From Microbacterium sorbitolivorans (GTDB lineage Bacteria; Actinomycetota; Actinomycetes; Actinomycetales; Microbacteriaceae), in the NCBI RefSeq assembly GCF_003327285.1, contig NZ_KZ848475.1, forward strand, positions 1-64,000: 64,000 nt of DNA, in the 5' to 3' direction. The translations under genes and the position numbers were made by a program. Within the stretch, counting starts at the first letter, position 1. Each line of letters begins with the position of its first letter. This document shows positions 11,768 to 21,500 of this stretch, one piece after another. The notes beneath the pieces were generated by a model. It was given only the letters and a program-made list of their open reading frames with translations, did no database searches and was not told the origin of the DNA.

Positions 11768-12031
11768 CTACAACGGGCTATTTCTCTCGTGCGCTTCATC
11801 GGACGGGTCCGCCGACCGAGGCGAAGCCGGCGGCAACACGAGTCCGACAATCGCCGACGCAATGCCGAGGCCGGCAATGACCAGTGCCGGAATGATGTTC
11901 CCGCCCCGTGCCTGCGCATCCGCCGCGTAGCCCTCAGCAATGGCCGCGGCCGCGGCAGCGACCAGCAGCAACGCGCCAGCGCCCAGGAGCACGGTCGACA
12001 GATAACGCGGAGGCCTTCTCTTCGTCGTCAT
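11768..12031 (-). CDS. Small membrane protein, unknown function
   Basis: About 87 residues from the ATG at 12031, with two hydrophobic helices (YLSTVLLGAGALLLVAAAAA and IIPALVIAGLGIASAIVGLV) and a proline/serine/acid-rich tail. No family is recognised. An ATG 36 bases upstream is also possible; neither start has a strong ribosome-binding site. It lies just downstream of the pheT terminator, so it needs its own promoter. Confidence 0.5.
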   Translation of the reverse strand: MTTKRRPPRYLSTVLLGAGALLLVAAAAAAIAEGYAADAQARGGNIIPALVIAGLGIASAIVGLVLPPASPRSADPSDEAHERNSPL

Positions 12032-12090
12032 GCGTCTTATTGTTCCGGAACGGCCGGTGATCGACATCGTTCGCGAGATGTATATCGAAA

Positions 12091-12122
12091 GGGGGCGAGG
12101 GATCCGTGGATCCCTCGCCCCC
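12091..12122 (-). terminator. Rho-independent terminator of pheST
   Basis: A perfect 15-bp inverted repeat, GGGGGCGAGGGATCC-GT-GGATCCCTCGCCCCC, is followed on the minus strand by TTTCGATATA. It begins 19 bases after the pheT stop. The arms themselves carry GGATCC. Confidence 0.85.
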
Positions 12123-12140
12123 TCAGGGTCGTGCGCGTGC

Positions 12141-14645
12141 TCAGTCGCGGATGTGGGCGCCGAAGCGCTCCTCCGCGACGGCGACGCCCGCGAGCTTCGC
12201 CTCGGTCGCCTCGGCGGCCGTCAGGGTGCGGTCGGCGGCGCGGAAACGCAGGGCGAAGGTGAGCGACTTCTGCCCGTCCTCCAAGCCCTGGCCGCGGTAG
12301 TCGTCGACCAGGCGGGTGCTCTCGAGGAGCTCGCCCGCGCCCTCGACGAGTGCGGCGCGCACCTCAGCCGCGGCAACGTCCTGGCCCACCACGAGCGACA
12401 CGTCCTGCGTCGCGGCGGTGTAGGTCGAGAGGTGCGCCACGGTGACGCGCTCGCCCGCGAGCGCGATGAGGCGATCGAGGTCGAGCTCGGCGACGGTGAC
12501 GCGGCCGAACAGGTCGGCCTCCTTCGACACGTCGGGGTGAAGCTCGCCCACGTAGCCGATCTCGACGCCCGCGGCGACGAGCTTGCCCGCGCGCCCCGGG
12601 TGCAGGGCGGCGCGCTTCGTCTGCTCCACCTCGATGGTGATTCCGGCGGCCTCGCCGACGGTGCGCACGGCGTCGAGGGCGGCGTCGAGACCCGCGGCCT
12701 CGGCCGCGCGCCCCGGCTGCTTCGACGCGATGTCACCGGCGAACAGCATCGCCACGTGGCGCGGCTGCGGCGGGATCGACGCGTGGATCTCGGCGAGCTG
12801 CGCGTCGGTCGGACGCTGGGCGCGTGCGTAGTTCACGTCGGTGCCGTACGTCATGCCCTCCTCCGGGAGGAAGACGCTACCCATCTCGAACAGCGACAGG
12901 TCGGTCGTGCCGCGCGCCAGGTTGCGGTGCGCCGTGGCGACGAGGCCGGGAACGAGCGAGCGGCGCAGGAACGGCGCTGTCTGGTCGAGCGCGTTCGCGA
13001 GGCGAACCATCGCGACCTTCTCCCCCGATGCGGATCCGTACAGCGTGTTCGCCGCCTCGGACACGAAGGGGAACGCGATCGTCTCGACGAGGCCCGTCGC
13101 GGCGAGCGCGTCGGCGACGCGGCGGCGCGACGACTGCTCGCGCGTGTAGCCGCGGCCCGCGGGGGCGGTCGGCAGGATCGACGGCACCTTGTCGAGGCCG
13201 TCGACGCGCGCGATCTCCTCGACGAGCGTCCACTTGTCGGTGAGGTCGGGTCGCCACGAGGGCGTCACGACGCTGAATCCACCATCGATACGGGTGACGG
13301 TGCAGCCGATCTTCTCGAGGATCTCCTGCTGCAGCACGGCGTCGTACTCGACGCCCACGAGGCCGCCCGCGAAGCCCTCGGGCAGCTCGATCGTCTCGCC
13401 CTGGAAGGCGTACTCGAGCTCGGCGCCGACGGATCCGGCGGTTCCGCCCGCGAGCTCGACCATCAGGTCGACCACGCGCTGCGCGGCCGCGTGCGCGATG
13501 AGCGGATCCACGCCGCGCTCGAAGCGCTTGCTCGCCTCGCTGGGGAGCTTGTGGCGGCGGGCCGTGCGGGCGATCGACACCGATTCGAAGGCCGCGGCCT
13601 CGATGACGACGTTGGCCGTCTCGTCGTTCAGCTCGGTCGAGGCACCGCCCATCACGCCGGCGAGACCGATGGGGCCCGACTCGTCGGTGATCAGCAGGTC
13701 TTCGTCGCTCAGCGTGCGCTCGGCGCCGTCGAGCGTAGTGAGCTTCTCTCCCTTGTCGGCGCGACGCACCGTGATGCCGCCCGAGAGGCGGTCGGCGTCG
13801 TAACCGTGGATCGGGTTGCCGAGCTCGATCATGACGTAGTTCGTGATGTCGATCAGCAGGCCAAGCGAGCGCACGCCCGCGAGCTGCAGGCGCGAGCGCA
13901 TCCATGGCGGCGTCGGGCGCGACGCGTCGACACCGTTCACCGTGCGCACGACGAACTGCTTGACGCCGTGGTTGCCGCGGATCGGGCGCTGGTCGTCGAT
14001 CGCGAGAGCGAATCCGCTGCCCGCGGCGACCTCGGTCGCGGGGCGGGCCGCCGGATCCGTGAACGATGCGCCAGTCGCGAGCGCGTACTCGCGCGCCATG
14101 CCGCGGATCGACAGCGCGTAGCCGCGGTCGGGCGTGACGTTGACGTCGACGGCCTCGCCGTCGAGGCCCAGGAGGGCGATCGCGTCGGTGCCGACCTCGG
14201 GGTCGAGACCCCACTCGACGAGGCGGATGATGCCGTCGTGGTCGTCGCCGAGGCCCAGCTCCTTGGCCGAGGCGATCATGCCATCGGACGTGTGTCCATA
14301 GGTCTTGCGCGCCGAAATCGGGAACGGGCCGGGGAGCACCGCGCCGGGAAGCGAGACCACGACCTTGTCGCCGGGGTGGAAGTTCTGGGCACCGCAGATG
14401 ATGCCACGCACGCCGCCGTTTGCCGCGCCGACATCGACCTGGCACCAACGGATGTTCTTGCCGTTCTTCTGCGGCTCGACGTCGAACGAGACGACCTGAC
14501 CGACGACGACGGGGCCCGTCACGTCGAAGCCCAGGGCCTCTTCTTCCTCGAAGCCGACCGATACGAGCGAGGCGAAGACGTCATCCGTCGTCGCCTCGTC
14601 GCTCATCTCGACGAAATCGCGGAGCCACGAAAGCGGAACGCGCAT
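12141..14645 (-). CDS. pheT: Phenylalanyl-tRNA synthetase beta subunit
   Basis: Large subunit of the (alpha-beta)2 enzyme charging tRNA-Phe; carries tRNA binding and editing. It has 834 residues with the usual order: a short N-terminal B1 part (MRVPLSWLRDFVEM), an OB-fold tRNA-binding insert (about 40-150), the B3/B4 editing region (about 220-390), the DNA-binding-like B5 domain, a class II-like core and the FDX-ACB anticodon-binding domain at the C terminus (about 740-834). The ATG shares one base with the pheS stop (TGATG), so translation is coupled. A strong terminator follows. Confidence 0.97.
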   Translation of the reverse strand: MRVPLSWLRDFVEMSDEATTDDVFASLVSVGFEEEEALGFDVTGPVVVGQVVSFDVEPQKNGKNIRWCQVDVGAANGGVRGIICGAQNFHPGDKVVVSLPGAVLPGPFPISARKTYGHTSDGMIASAKELGLGDDHDGIIRLVEWGLDPEVGTDAIALLGLDGEAVDVNVTPDRGYALSIRGMAREYALATGASFTDPAARPATEVAAGSGFALAIDDQRPIRGNHGVKQFVVRTVNGVDASRPTPPWMRSRLQLAGVRSLGLLIDITNYVMIELGNPIHGYDADRLSGGITVRRADKGEKLTTLDGAERTLSDEDLLITDESGPIGLAGVMGGASTELNDETANVVIEAAAFESVSIARTARRHKLPSEASKRFERGVDPLIAHAAAQRVVDLMVELAGGTAGSVGAELEYAFQGETIELPEGFAGGLVGVEYDAVLQQEILEKIGCTVTRIDGGFSVVTPSWRPDLTDKWTLVEEIARVDGLDKVPSILPTAPAGRGYTREQSSRRRVADALAATGLVETIAFPFVSEAANTLYGSASGEKVAMVRLANALDQTAPFLRRSLVPGLVATAHRNLARGTTDLSLFEMGSVFLPEEGMTYGTDVNYARAQRPTDAQLAEIHASIPPQPRHVAMLFAGDIASKQPGRAAEAAGLDAALDAVRTVGEAAGITIEVEQTKRAALHPGRAGKLVAAGVEIGYVGELHPDVSKEADLFGRVTVAELDLDRLIALAGERVTVAHLSTYTAATQDVSLVVGQDVAAAEVRAALVEGAGELLESTRLVDDYRGQGLEDGQKSLTFALRFRAADRTLTAAEATEAKLAGVAVAEERFGAHIRD

Positions 14646-15685
14646 CAGACCACCATCCCGAACTGCTCGCTGAAACGGACATCGCCCTCGGCCATGTCGC
14701 GCATGTCTTGTACATCGCTGCGGAACATCAGCGCTCGCTCGATGCCGATTCCGAATGCGAAACCGCTGTACACCTCGGGGTCGATGCCCGCCGCGCGAAG
14801 CACGTTAGGGTTGACCATTCCGCAGCCGCCCCACTCGATCCAGCGCGCGCCGCCCTTGAAGGTCGGGTGCCACAGGTCGAACTCGGCGCTCGGCTCGGTG
14901 AACGGGAAGTGGTTCGTGCGCAGGCGCGTCTTCGCCTCGGCGCCGAACAGCTGCTTCGCGATGTGGTCGAGCGTGCCCTTGAGGTGCGCCATCGTGATGC
15001 CCTTGTCGACCACGAGGCCCTCGGCCTGCGTGAAGACCGGAAGGTGCGTCGCATCGAACTCGTCGGTGCGTGCGACCTTGCCCGGCGAGAGCACGTAGAT
15101 CGGCACCTCGCGCTCGAGCATCGTGCGCATCTGGACGGGGCTCGTCTGCGTGCGCAGCACGAGGTGGCGGTTGGCCGGATCCACGTAGAACGTGTCCTGC
15201 TCCTGGCGCGCCGGGTGGTCCTCGTCGAGGTTGAGCGAGTCGAAGTTAAACCACTCGTGCTCGAGCTCGGGGCCCTCCGTGATCTCCCAGCCCATGCCGA
15301 CGAACAGGTCGGCGATGGCCTCCTGCATCAGCACGACGGGGTGGCGCGCGCCCGAGCGGGTGCGGCTCGCGATCGCCGTGATGTCGAGGCGCTCGGCCTC
15401 GAGCTTCTCGGCATCCTCGATCGCCTTCAGCTCTTCCTCGCGGGCCGTAAACGCCTGGTTCACGCGGCCACGGGCGCCGCCGACGAGCTTGCCCGCCTCG
15501 GCCTTCTTCTCCTTGGCGACGTGGCGCATCTGCGCGTTCAGCGTCGCGAGCGGACTGCCCTCGCCCTGGTGGGCGGCACGGGCCTGTTTCAGCGCGGCGG
15601 TATCGGCGGCCGCGGCGACCGCGGCGAGCGCGTCGGCGACGGCGGCATCGACCGCTTCTGGGGTGATCTCGGGTACGTCAGACAC
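14645..15685 (-). CDS. pheS: Phenylalanyl-tRNA synthetase alpha subunit
   Basis: Catalytic subunit of the class II synthetase, 346 residues. The N-terminal coiled coil contains the LNAQMRHVAKEKK segment. The catalytic core follows with HPVVLMQEAIADLFVGMGWE, the motif 2 region RTHTSPVQ-type (LRTQTSPVQMRTM) and the C-terminal motif 3 GFAFGIGIERALM. The start is GTG at 15685. A TAGGAT hexamer (complement of 15694-15699) ends eight bases before it and there is no clear ribosome-binding site, so the transcript may be leaderless. Confidence 0.96.
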   Translation of the reverse strand: MSDVPEITPEAVDAAVADALAAVAAAADTAALKQARAAHQGEGSPLATLNAQMRHVAKEKKAEAGKLVGGARGRVNQAFTAREEELKAIEDAEKLEAERLDITAIASRTRSGARHPVVLMQEAIADLFVGMGWEITEGPELEHEWFNFDSLNLDEDHPARQEQDTFYVDPANRHLVLRTQTSPVQMRTMLEREVPIYVLSPGKVARTDEFDATHLPVFTQAEGLVVDKGITMAHLKGTLDHIAKQLFGAEAKTRLRTNHFPFTEPSAEFDLWHPTFKGGARWIEWGGCGMVNPNVLRAAGIDPEVYSGFAFGIGIERALMFRSDVQDMRDMAEGDVRFSEQFGMVV

Positions 15686-15721
15686 GAGGCCCCATCCTAA
15701 TGGCCGCGCCTGGACGGCCGT

Positions 15722-17101
15722 TTACTTCGGCGCGTACAGCGCGACGCCCTCGTACGACCAGTTCGGGTCGTTGTTGCGCAGGTTCTGCGACTCGGCGGCG
15801 TTCGAGGTGTAGAAGTGCTTGCCGTACTTCTCCGACCAGAACCGGTACACGGGCGTCGTCGTGGACGACGACTTCGCGGCGGTGCAGAACGCGGTGCCCT
15901 CGTACGCCCAGTTCTTATCGGTGTCACGCACCTTCTGCATCTCGGCGGAGTTCGTCGTGTAGAAGTGCGACTCGAACTTCGACGACCAGAAGCGGTAGAC
16001 GGGGATCGTGCCGGCGCGGCAGGATCCGTTCGTCGTCGCCCACGCGCGGAAGCCCGTTCCCTCGTAGGCCCAATTGGGGTCGTTCGCCTTGAGGGTGTTC
16101 GCCTCGCTCGCGTTCAGCGTGTAGAAGTGCGCGTTATCGAACTTCGACGACCAGAAGCGCGCGACCGGCTTCGCATCCTTCGCGTTCGGGCCCGTGCTGC
16201 CGCCGCCGGATCCGCCGAACCAATCGGTGTAGTAGTTCACGAAGTTGCGGTTTCCGTACGACGAGCACGAGTCGCCCGTGCCGTAGCCCGCGGCGAGCGC
16301 GGCCTTGTTCGGCTGATACGGCGTGTAGTAGTACAGCGCCGCGGTCGCCTTGTTCTTGATCGTCACGGCCGCGGTTCCGCAGGCGGCGTTCGGGTGGTAG
16401 CGCACCTGGCTCTTCTTCCCCACCGGGTACCAGCTGAAGTACGGGTCGATCGAGTAGCGGCGCAGCTGCTGCGCGGCCATGTAGACCTGGTTCTGGAAGC
16501 CGAAGAACTGCGGGTCGCACGCGGCGTTATCGGGGCAGGCAAAGCCCATCGCCTTGTCGTAGCGGAAGGCGCTCGGCCACGTGTGGGTGACGAGCCCCTG
16601 CTCCTTCTGCAGCATCACCAGCAGTACCTTCTCGCTGACGCCGCACGCCTTCGCGGCCTTCGAGATGATCGATGCCGCCGACTCCTTCGACGAGCCCGTG
16701 TAGGTGCCCGAGCAGTACGAGTTCGCCTTCTTCGTCACGGTCTTCTGCGTGAAGTTCTTCAGGCAGGTGTAGCCCTTCTGGCAGGTCGGCACCTTGGCGT
16801 TCAGGAACGACTGGATCTGCTTCGCCGTCATCGTGCCCGACGTGTACATCTGCTTATCGGAGATGAGGTTGCCGGCATCGAAGTTCCGCAGCGAGATCGC
16901 CTCCGTCTCCGCGGTCGCCGACGCCTCCCCCGGATCCGCCTCGTCGAGCGTCGTGGATCCGAGATAGTCGCCCGATTCGGGCAGCGGGATCTCGGACGCA
17001 TCGTCGGCGACCGCGGCCGACGGAACGAGTGTCGCGGCGGCGAGCGCGAGGACGCCCAGAACGAGGGCGAGCTTCGAGCGGAGTGCGGTGGGGCGCGGCA
17101 T
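15722..17101 (-). CDS. Secreted protein with three DUF5648-type repeats and a lysozyme-like N-terminal part
   Basis: A 459-residue exported protein. Residues 1-32 form a Sec signal (LALVLGVLALAAATLVPSAAVA). Residues about 75-297 are a cysteine-containing domain with VSEKVLLVMLQKEQGLVT (156-172), resembling the glutamate-bearing helix of lytic-transglycosylase-like folds; hydrolase activity is inference. Residues 312-354, 367-406 and 417-459 are three copies of the PVYRFWSxKFxxHFYTxNxxE ... NWxYEG module (DUF5648), seen at the C termini of actinobacterial cell-wall and secreted proteins. It lies between pheS and the glutamate transporter genes with its own start and is not obviously part of either operon. 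Confidence 0.85.
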   Translation of the reverse strand: MPRPTALRSKLALVLGVLALAAATLVPSAAVADDASEIPLPESGDYLGSTTLDEADPGEASATAETEAISLRNFDAGNLISDKQMYTSGTMTAKQIQSFLNAKVPTCQKGYTCLKNFTQKTVTKKANSYCSGTYTGSSKESAASIISKAAKACGVSEKVLLVMLQKEQGLVTHTWPSAFRYDKAMGFACPDNAACDPQFFGFQNQVYMAAQQLRRYSIDPYFSWYPVGKKSQVRYHPNAACGTAAVTIKNKATAALYYYTPYQPNKAALAAGYGTGDSCSSYGNRNFVNYYTDWFGGSGGGSTGPNAKDAKPVARFWSSKFDNAHFYTLNASEANTLKANDPNWAYEGTGFRAWATTNGSCRAGTIPVYRFWSSKFESHFYTTNSAEMQKVRDTDKNWAYEGTAFCTAAKSSSTTTPVYRFWSEKYGKHFYTSNAAESQNLRNNDPNWSYEGVALYAPK

Positions 17102-17120
17102 GGTCTCCAGTGTGCCAGCA

Positions 17121-17151
17121 GGGGCCGCCCGGATCCACTCCGGGCGGCCCC
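17121..17151 (-). terminator. Hairpin ending the gluABCD operon
   Basis: A perfect 12-bp stem GGGGCCGCCCGG with a 7-base loop, 13 bases after the gluD stop on the minus strand. There is no obvious T-run after it, as is common in high-G+C actinobacteria. Confidence 0.7.
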
Positions 17152-17163
17152 TCGGTGATGCCG

Positions 17164-18069
17164 CTATTTCGTGATGTTTCCGGGGCCCGCCTGCATCGAG
17201 ATGACCTCGGTGAGCGTGGCCTCGTCGTCGGCCGCGGGCTCGTGCGGTCCAGCGCCGGCGCGCTTGGCCGATCGACGCCCGCGCTTCTCGATCCAGTGCG
17301 CGAGCCACGACAGCAGCAGACACATCACGATGTAGATGCCACCGATAACGATCGCCGACTGCAGGATCGGGCTACCGAGTCGCGCCTGCGCGCTGAGCAG
17401 CTTCGTGTAGTACAGCAGCTCGGGGTAGGTGATGATGAAGCCAAGCGCCGTGTCCTTCAGCGTCACCACGAGCTGCGCGATGATGACCGGGAGCATCGCC
17501 CGGATCGCCTGTGGCAGGAGGATCAGCATCATGACGTTGCTCTTGCGCAGGCCGATGGCGTAGCCCGCCTCGCTCTGCCCGCGCGGGAGCGACTCGACTC
17601 CGGCGCGGAGCGCCTCCGCGAGCACCGACCCGTTGTAGAGCGTGAGGCCCAGCACCACGGCCCAGTACGGCGTGACCGTCACGTCGAACGTCGGCAGGCC
17701 GTAGTAGAAGATCATCATCATGACGAGCACGGGCACCGCGCGGAATAGCTCGGTCACGACCATGACCGGGATCCGGACCCACGCGTGGTTCGACAGGCGG
17801 CCGATCGCGAGCGCGAAGCCGAGCGTGAGACTCAGCGCGGCGGCGAGCGCGAAGGCCCGCAACGTGTTGAGCAGCATCTCGCCGATCGTCATCCACACGT
17901 TCGTGTAGGTGAACACGCTCCACTTCGCGGCCGTGAACTGGCCCGAAATCGAGAAGCGCCACAGCACGAACCCGATGACCGCGAGCACCACGACGATCGT
18001 CGCGACCGCAAGGATTCGGTTGCGCGCCCGCGCGCGGGGGCCGGGGACGTCATACAGCACGGAAGTCAT
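17164..18069 (-). CDS. gluD: Glutamate-type amino-acid ABC transporter permease
   Basis: Second membrane subunit of a polar amino-acid importer, 301 residues from the ATG at 18069 (ATGA overlap with gluC). The first helix (ILAVATIVVVLAVIGFVLW) is followed by the HisM/GlnP-type permease core with the EAA loop EALRAGVESLPRGQSEAGYAIGL shortened to the family pattern. The charged C-terminal tail after residue 265 is long (RRSAKRAGAGPHEPAADDEA). Gene order matches the Corynebacterium glutamate uptake operon gluABCD; substrate is inferred from that order and sequence type. Confidence 0.9.
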   Translation of the reverse strand: MTSVLYDVPGPRARARNRILAVATIVVVLAVIGFVLWRFSISGQFTAAKWSVFTYTNVWMTIGEMLLNTLRAFALAAALSLTLGFALAIGRLSNHAWVRIPVMVVTELFRAVPVLVMMMIFYYGLPTFDVTVTPYWAVVLGLTLYNGSVLAEALRAGVESLPRGQSEAGYAIGLRKSNVMMLILLPQAIRAMLPVIIAQLVVTLKDTALGFIITYPELLYYTKLLSAQARLGSPILQSAIVIGGIYIVMCLLLSWLAHWIEKRGRRSAKRAGAGPHEPAADDEATLTEVISMQAGPGNITK

Positions 18070-18722
18070 CGCGCGATCCTCCACTTCTTCTCGAGCGCTC
18101 GTTGCGCCAGGGTCAGAAGCATCACGGCCGCGACGAAGAACAGCGCGACCCACATCAGGATCTCCATCGACGAGCCGGGGCGGGTGTGCGAGTTCGAGAT
18201 CGTCTGCTGCAGGCGCGGCAGCACCGCGATCGAGAATCCGGCCGCGACGGTGGTGTTCTTCAGCAGCGCGATGAGCACGCTCATCATGGGCGGCACAACC
18301 GAGCGGAACGCCTGCGGCAACACCACCTGCGTCATGACCTGCCCGAACGGGAGCCCGATCGCGCGCGCCGCCTCGGCCTGCCCGACCGGCACGGTGTTGA
18401 TGCCGGCGCGCAGGGTCTCGGCGACGTACGTCGCGGTATAGACCCCAATGGCGAAGATGCCGAGGATCGTGTTCGGAAGCGTCGGGAGCGCGAGCGCCGA
18501 GTAACCGAACACGAAGAAGAAGAACACGAGGGTCAGGGGCGTGTTACGCACCAGGTTGACGTACAGCGCGCCGACCGCCCGCGCGATCGGCACCGGCGAG
18601 ACGCGCATCGCACCCACGATGGTCCCGAGAACCAGCGCGATGACGCCGCCGCACGCGAAAAGCAGCAGCGTGTAGCCGATGCCCTGTCGCCAGAGATCGA
18701 GGTTGCCAGTGATGGCGTCCAC
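18066..18722 (-). CDS. gluC: Glutamate-type amino-acid ABC transporter permease
   Basis: Membrane subunit of 218 residues with five predicted helices. The EAA motif reads ETLRAGINTVPVGQAEAARA, matching HisM-type permeases. The start is GTG at 18722, preceded by AAGGAG seven to eight bases upstream, a good ribosome-binding site. It is separated from gluB by a hairpin at 18751-18778, which may raise the level of the binding-protein message relative to the permeases. Confidence 0.91.
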   Translation of the reverse strand: MDAITGNLDLWRQGIGYTLLLFACGGVIALVLGTIVGAMRVSPVPIARAVGALYVNLVRNTPLTLVFFFFVFGYSALALPTLPNTILGIFAIGVYTATYVAETLRAGINTVPVGQAEAARAIGLPFGQVMTQVVLPQAFRSVVPPMMSVLIALLKNTTVAAGFSIAVLPRLQQTISNSHTRPGSSMEILMWVALFFVAAVMLLTLAQRALEKKWRIAR

Positions 18723-18750
18723 TCGTCACACTCCTTCGAATATGAGCGGA

Positions 18751-18778
18751 CGGCGCGGGGCCTCGCGGCCCCGCGCCG
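18751..18778 (-). terminator. Intercistronic hairpin between gluB and gluC
   Basis: A perfect 12-bp stem, CGGCGCGGGGCC-TCGC-GGCCCCGCGCCG, begins six bases after the gluB stop. Without a T-run it is more likely a partial terminator or 3'-end stabiliser of the gluAB message than a full stop. Confidence 0.65.
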
Positions 18779-18783
18779 TGGAA

Positions 18784-19704
18784 TCAGCTAACGGGATCGA
18801 CGGCGGGCTGCTCGATCTCGACGCCCGACTTGCCGAGGGTCGAGTCGAAGATCTCCTGCCACTCGGCGTTGCCATCGGTCAGCATCGTGTTGATGAACTC
18901 CTGCAGGACGGTGTCGTCCTTCGGGATGCCGATGCCGTAGCGCTCCTCCGTGAACAGGCCCGGGTCGTTGCCCTCGGCGTCCGGCAACACCTTCAGCTCG
19001 TCCGGGCGCTCGGCCGCGTAACCGATGAGGATCGCCGCGTCGGTCGTGACCGCGTCGACCTTTCCGCTCAGGAGGTCTTCGACGCAGTTGGAGTAGATGT
19101 CGTACTCCTGCGTCTTGACCTCGGGGAAGTTCTCGGTGATGTTCTGGATCGGCGTCGAGCCGGTCGCCGAACACACCGTCTTGCCGTTGAAGGTCGACTC
19201 ATCGGTCACCTCGGTGATCGGGCTGTCGGTCGTGACGAGGAAGCCCTGGCCGGTGATGAAGTACGGGCCGGCGAAGGAGATCTCTTCCTTGCGCTTGTCG
19301 GTGATCGAGTAGGTGCCGACGTAGTAGTCGATGTTGCCGGCGATCAGCTCCTGCTCGCGGTTCGCCGAGGCGACCGCCTTGTATGTGATCTCGTCCTCGG
19401 AGAACCCGAGCGACGCCGCCACCCAGCGGGCGATCTCGATGTCGAAGCCGCTACGCTCGCCCGTCGCGACGTCGAGGTAGCCGAGGCCGGGCTGGTCTTC
19501 CTTCACACCGATGACGGGGCCGCCGTTTTCGACCATCTTGTCGTAGGTCGGGCTACCCTCGAGCACCACGTCCTCCGCGACCTCCGGCTCCGGTGCCGTG
19601 TCCCCGTCTGAGGAGCCTGTCGGGGATCCGCTATTGCACGCGGCGAGCGCGAAGATCGCTCCCGTCGCGAGGGTCGCCGCCGCGATGTTCCGAAACTTTC
19701 GCAT
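18784..19704 (-). CDS. gluB: Glutamate-binding lipoprotein of the ABC transporter
   Basis: Extracytoplasmic solute-binding protein of 306 residues. The signal sequence ends in a lipobox, FALAAC, with lipidated Cys23; a Ser/Gly/Asp/Glu-rich linker follows. The mature domain is the bacterial extracellular binding protein family 3 fold: VIGVKEDQPGLGYLD, GFDIEIARWVAASLG, and the hinge region VDAVTTDAAILIGYA. It delivers amino acid to the GluCD channel. The two cysteines in TVCSATGST and YSNCVEDLL could form a disulfide, as in other family members. Confidence 0.92.
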   Translation of the reverse strand: MRKFRNIAAATLATGAIFALAACNSGSPTGSSDGDTAPEPEVAEDVVLEGSPTYDKMVENGGPVIGVKEDQPGLGYLDVATGERSGFDIEIARWVAASLGFSEDEITYKAVASANREQELIAGNIDYYVGTYSITDKRKEEISFAGPYFITGQGFLVTTDSPITEVTDESTFNGKTVCSATGSTPIQNITENFPEVKTQEYDIYSNCVEDLLSGKVDAVTTDAAILIGYAAERPDELKVLPDAEGNDPGLFTEERYGIGIPKDDTVLQEFINTMLTDGNAEWQEIFDSTLGKSGVEIEQPAVDPVS

Positions 19705-19730
19705 GATGTCCTCCTGGTGGGATTCGGTCC

Positions 19731-19752
19731 GCGCCCGCGAAACCGCGGGCGC
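19731..19752 (-). terminator. Intercistronic hairpin between gluA and gluB
   Basis: A perfect 9-bp stem, GCGCCCGCG-AAAC-CGCGGGCGC, lies 12 bases after the gluA stop. It may cause partial termination or processing within the operon. Confidence 0.55.
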
Positions 19753-19764
19753 GTTTCGGGGGAT

Positions 19765-20505
<741 letters not shown>

Positions 20506-20556
20506 GCAGGAACTCTAGCCAGTGATTTCAGCCCGGCGCTAGCCTTGAAACACGAT

Positions 20557-20578
20557 CGTTCGATGGTGTTATCGAACG
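20557..20578 (-). promoter_or_regulatory. Palindrome upstream of gluA, possible operator
   Basis: CGTTCGAT-GGTGTT-ATCGAACG is a perfect 8-bp inverted repeat, 52-73 bases before the gluA start. Its half-sites face the opposite way from a SOS box. It may bind a regulator of amino-acid uptake; no known consensus was matched. Confidence 0.5.
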
Positions 20579-20613
20579 CTTATGTTGTATTTCCCAGCTT
20601 TCTCACCGCAATA

Positions 20614-20652
20614 CGAAAGCCGCGCACCGGAAAATCCCGGGCGCGGCTTTCG
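20614..20652. terminator. Hairpin between the methyltransferase gene and gluA
   Basis: Twelve-base arms CGAAAGCCGCGC and GCGCGGCTTTCG enclose a 15-base loop. On the plus strand it is followed by CGTTTTTC; on the minus strand it comes 31 bases after the methyltransferase stop, where a terminator is expected. Confidence 0.7.
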
Positions 20653-20683
20653 CGTTTTTCTGAGGCTGTGCGCTGTTTTTCGT

Positions 20684-21496
20684 TTAGACGCTGCGCTGCG
20701 CGAAGGCCGTCTCGTAGAGGCACACGCTCGCGGCGGTCGCGAGGTTCAGCGACTCGGCGTGGCCGTAGATCGGGAGCTTCAGGGCGCGGTCGACGAGTGC
20801 GAGCGACTCGTCGGTCAGGCCGCGGGCCTCGTTGCCGAAGACCCAGGCCGTCGGGTTCGCGAGCGAGCCGCGAGCTTCGAGGATGTCGTCGCCCTTCACG
20901 TCGGCGGCGAGCACCTGAACGCCGGCGCCGCGGGCGCGGCCGATCACGTCGGCGAGGTCGGCGTCGACCGCGAACGGAACGTGGAACAGCGAGCCAGTCG
21001 TCGAACGCACGACCTTCGGGTTGAAGGGATCGACCGTACGGCCCGTGAGGATAACGGCGTCGGCGCCCGCGGCGTCGGCCGCGCGGATGATCGTGCCGAG
21101 GTTTCCCGGGTCGCGGACCTCCTCGCACACGACGACGAGCTTCGGCTCGCTGCCGAAGATGTCCTTCAGCGCCGTCGGGTTCTGGCGCGCGACCGCGACG
21201 AAGCCCTGCGGCGTCACGGTGTCGGACATCGCGTCGATGACGGCCTCGTCGGCGTAGTCCCACTCGAGGTCGGGGTTCTGCGTCTGCGCGTCGGTGATGA
21301 GGGTGCGGATGTCGCCGTGCTTCTCGAGCGCCGTCGGCGTCGCGAACAGCTGCTCGACGAGCTCGGGACGGTAGGTCAGGGCCTCGCGGACGGCCTGCGG
21401 GCCCTCCAGCAGGAAGCGCCCCGTGTCGCGGCGCTCGTTGCGCTGCGAGAGCTTGCGGATCGTCTTGACGCGTGCGGCGCGGGGGTTATCGAGCAT
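20684..21496 (-). CDS. TrmH/SpoU-family RNA 2'-O-methyltransferase
   Basis: S-adenosylmethionine-dependent SPOUT methyltransferase of 270 residues acting on rRNA or tRNA ribose; the exact target is not determined. The N-terminal substrate-binding domain includes FLLEGPQAVREAL. The three SPOUT motifs are EVRDPGNLGTIIRAADAAGA, WVFGNEARGLT and LKLPIYGHAESLNLATAAS, where the trefoil knot binds cofactor. Position between rplT and pheS is the conserved place of this gene in actinobacteria. Confidence 0.93.
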   Translation of the reverse strand: MLDNPRAARVKTIRKLSQRNERRDTGRFLLEGPQAVREALTYRPELVEQLFATPTALEKHGDIRTLITDAQTQNPDLEWDYADEAVIDAMSDTVTPQGFVAVARQNPTALKDIFGSEPKLVVVCEEVRDPGNLGTIIRAADAAGADAVILTGRTVDPFNPKVVRSTTGSLFHVPFAVDADLADVIGRARGAGVQVLAADVKGDDILEARGSLANPTAWVFGNEARGLTDESLALVDRALKLPIYGHAESLNLATAASVCLYETAFAQRSV

Positions 21497-21500
21497 GGCT

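Noticed and set aside
12030..15098. 1022-codon open frame on the plus strand opposite pheT/pheS
   Set aside because: It is low-complexity Arg/Ala/Val/Leu/Asp translation lying over well-conserved pheT and pheS. Long antisense frames are expected at this G+C content.
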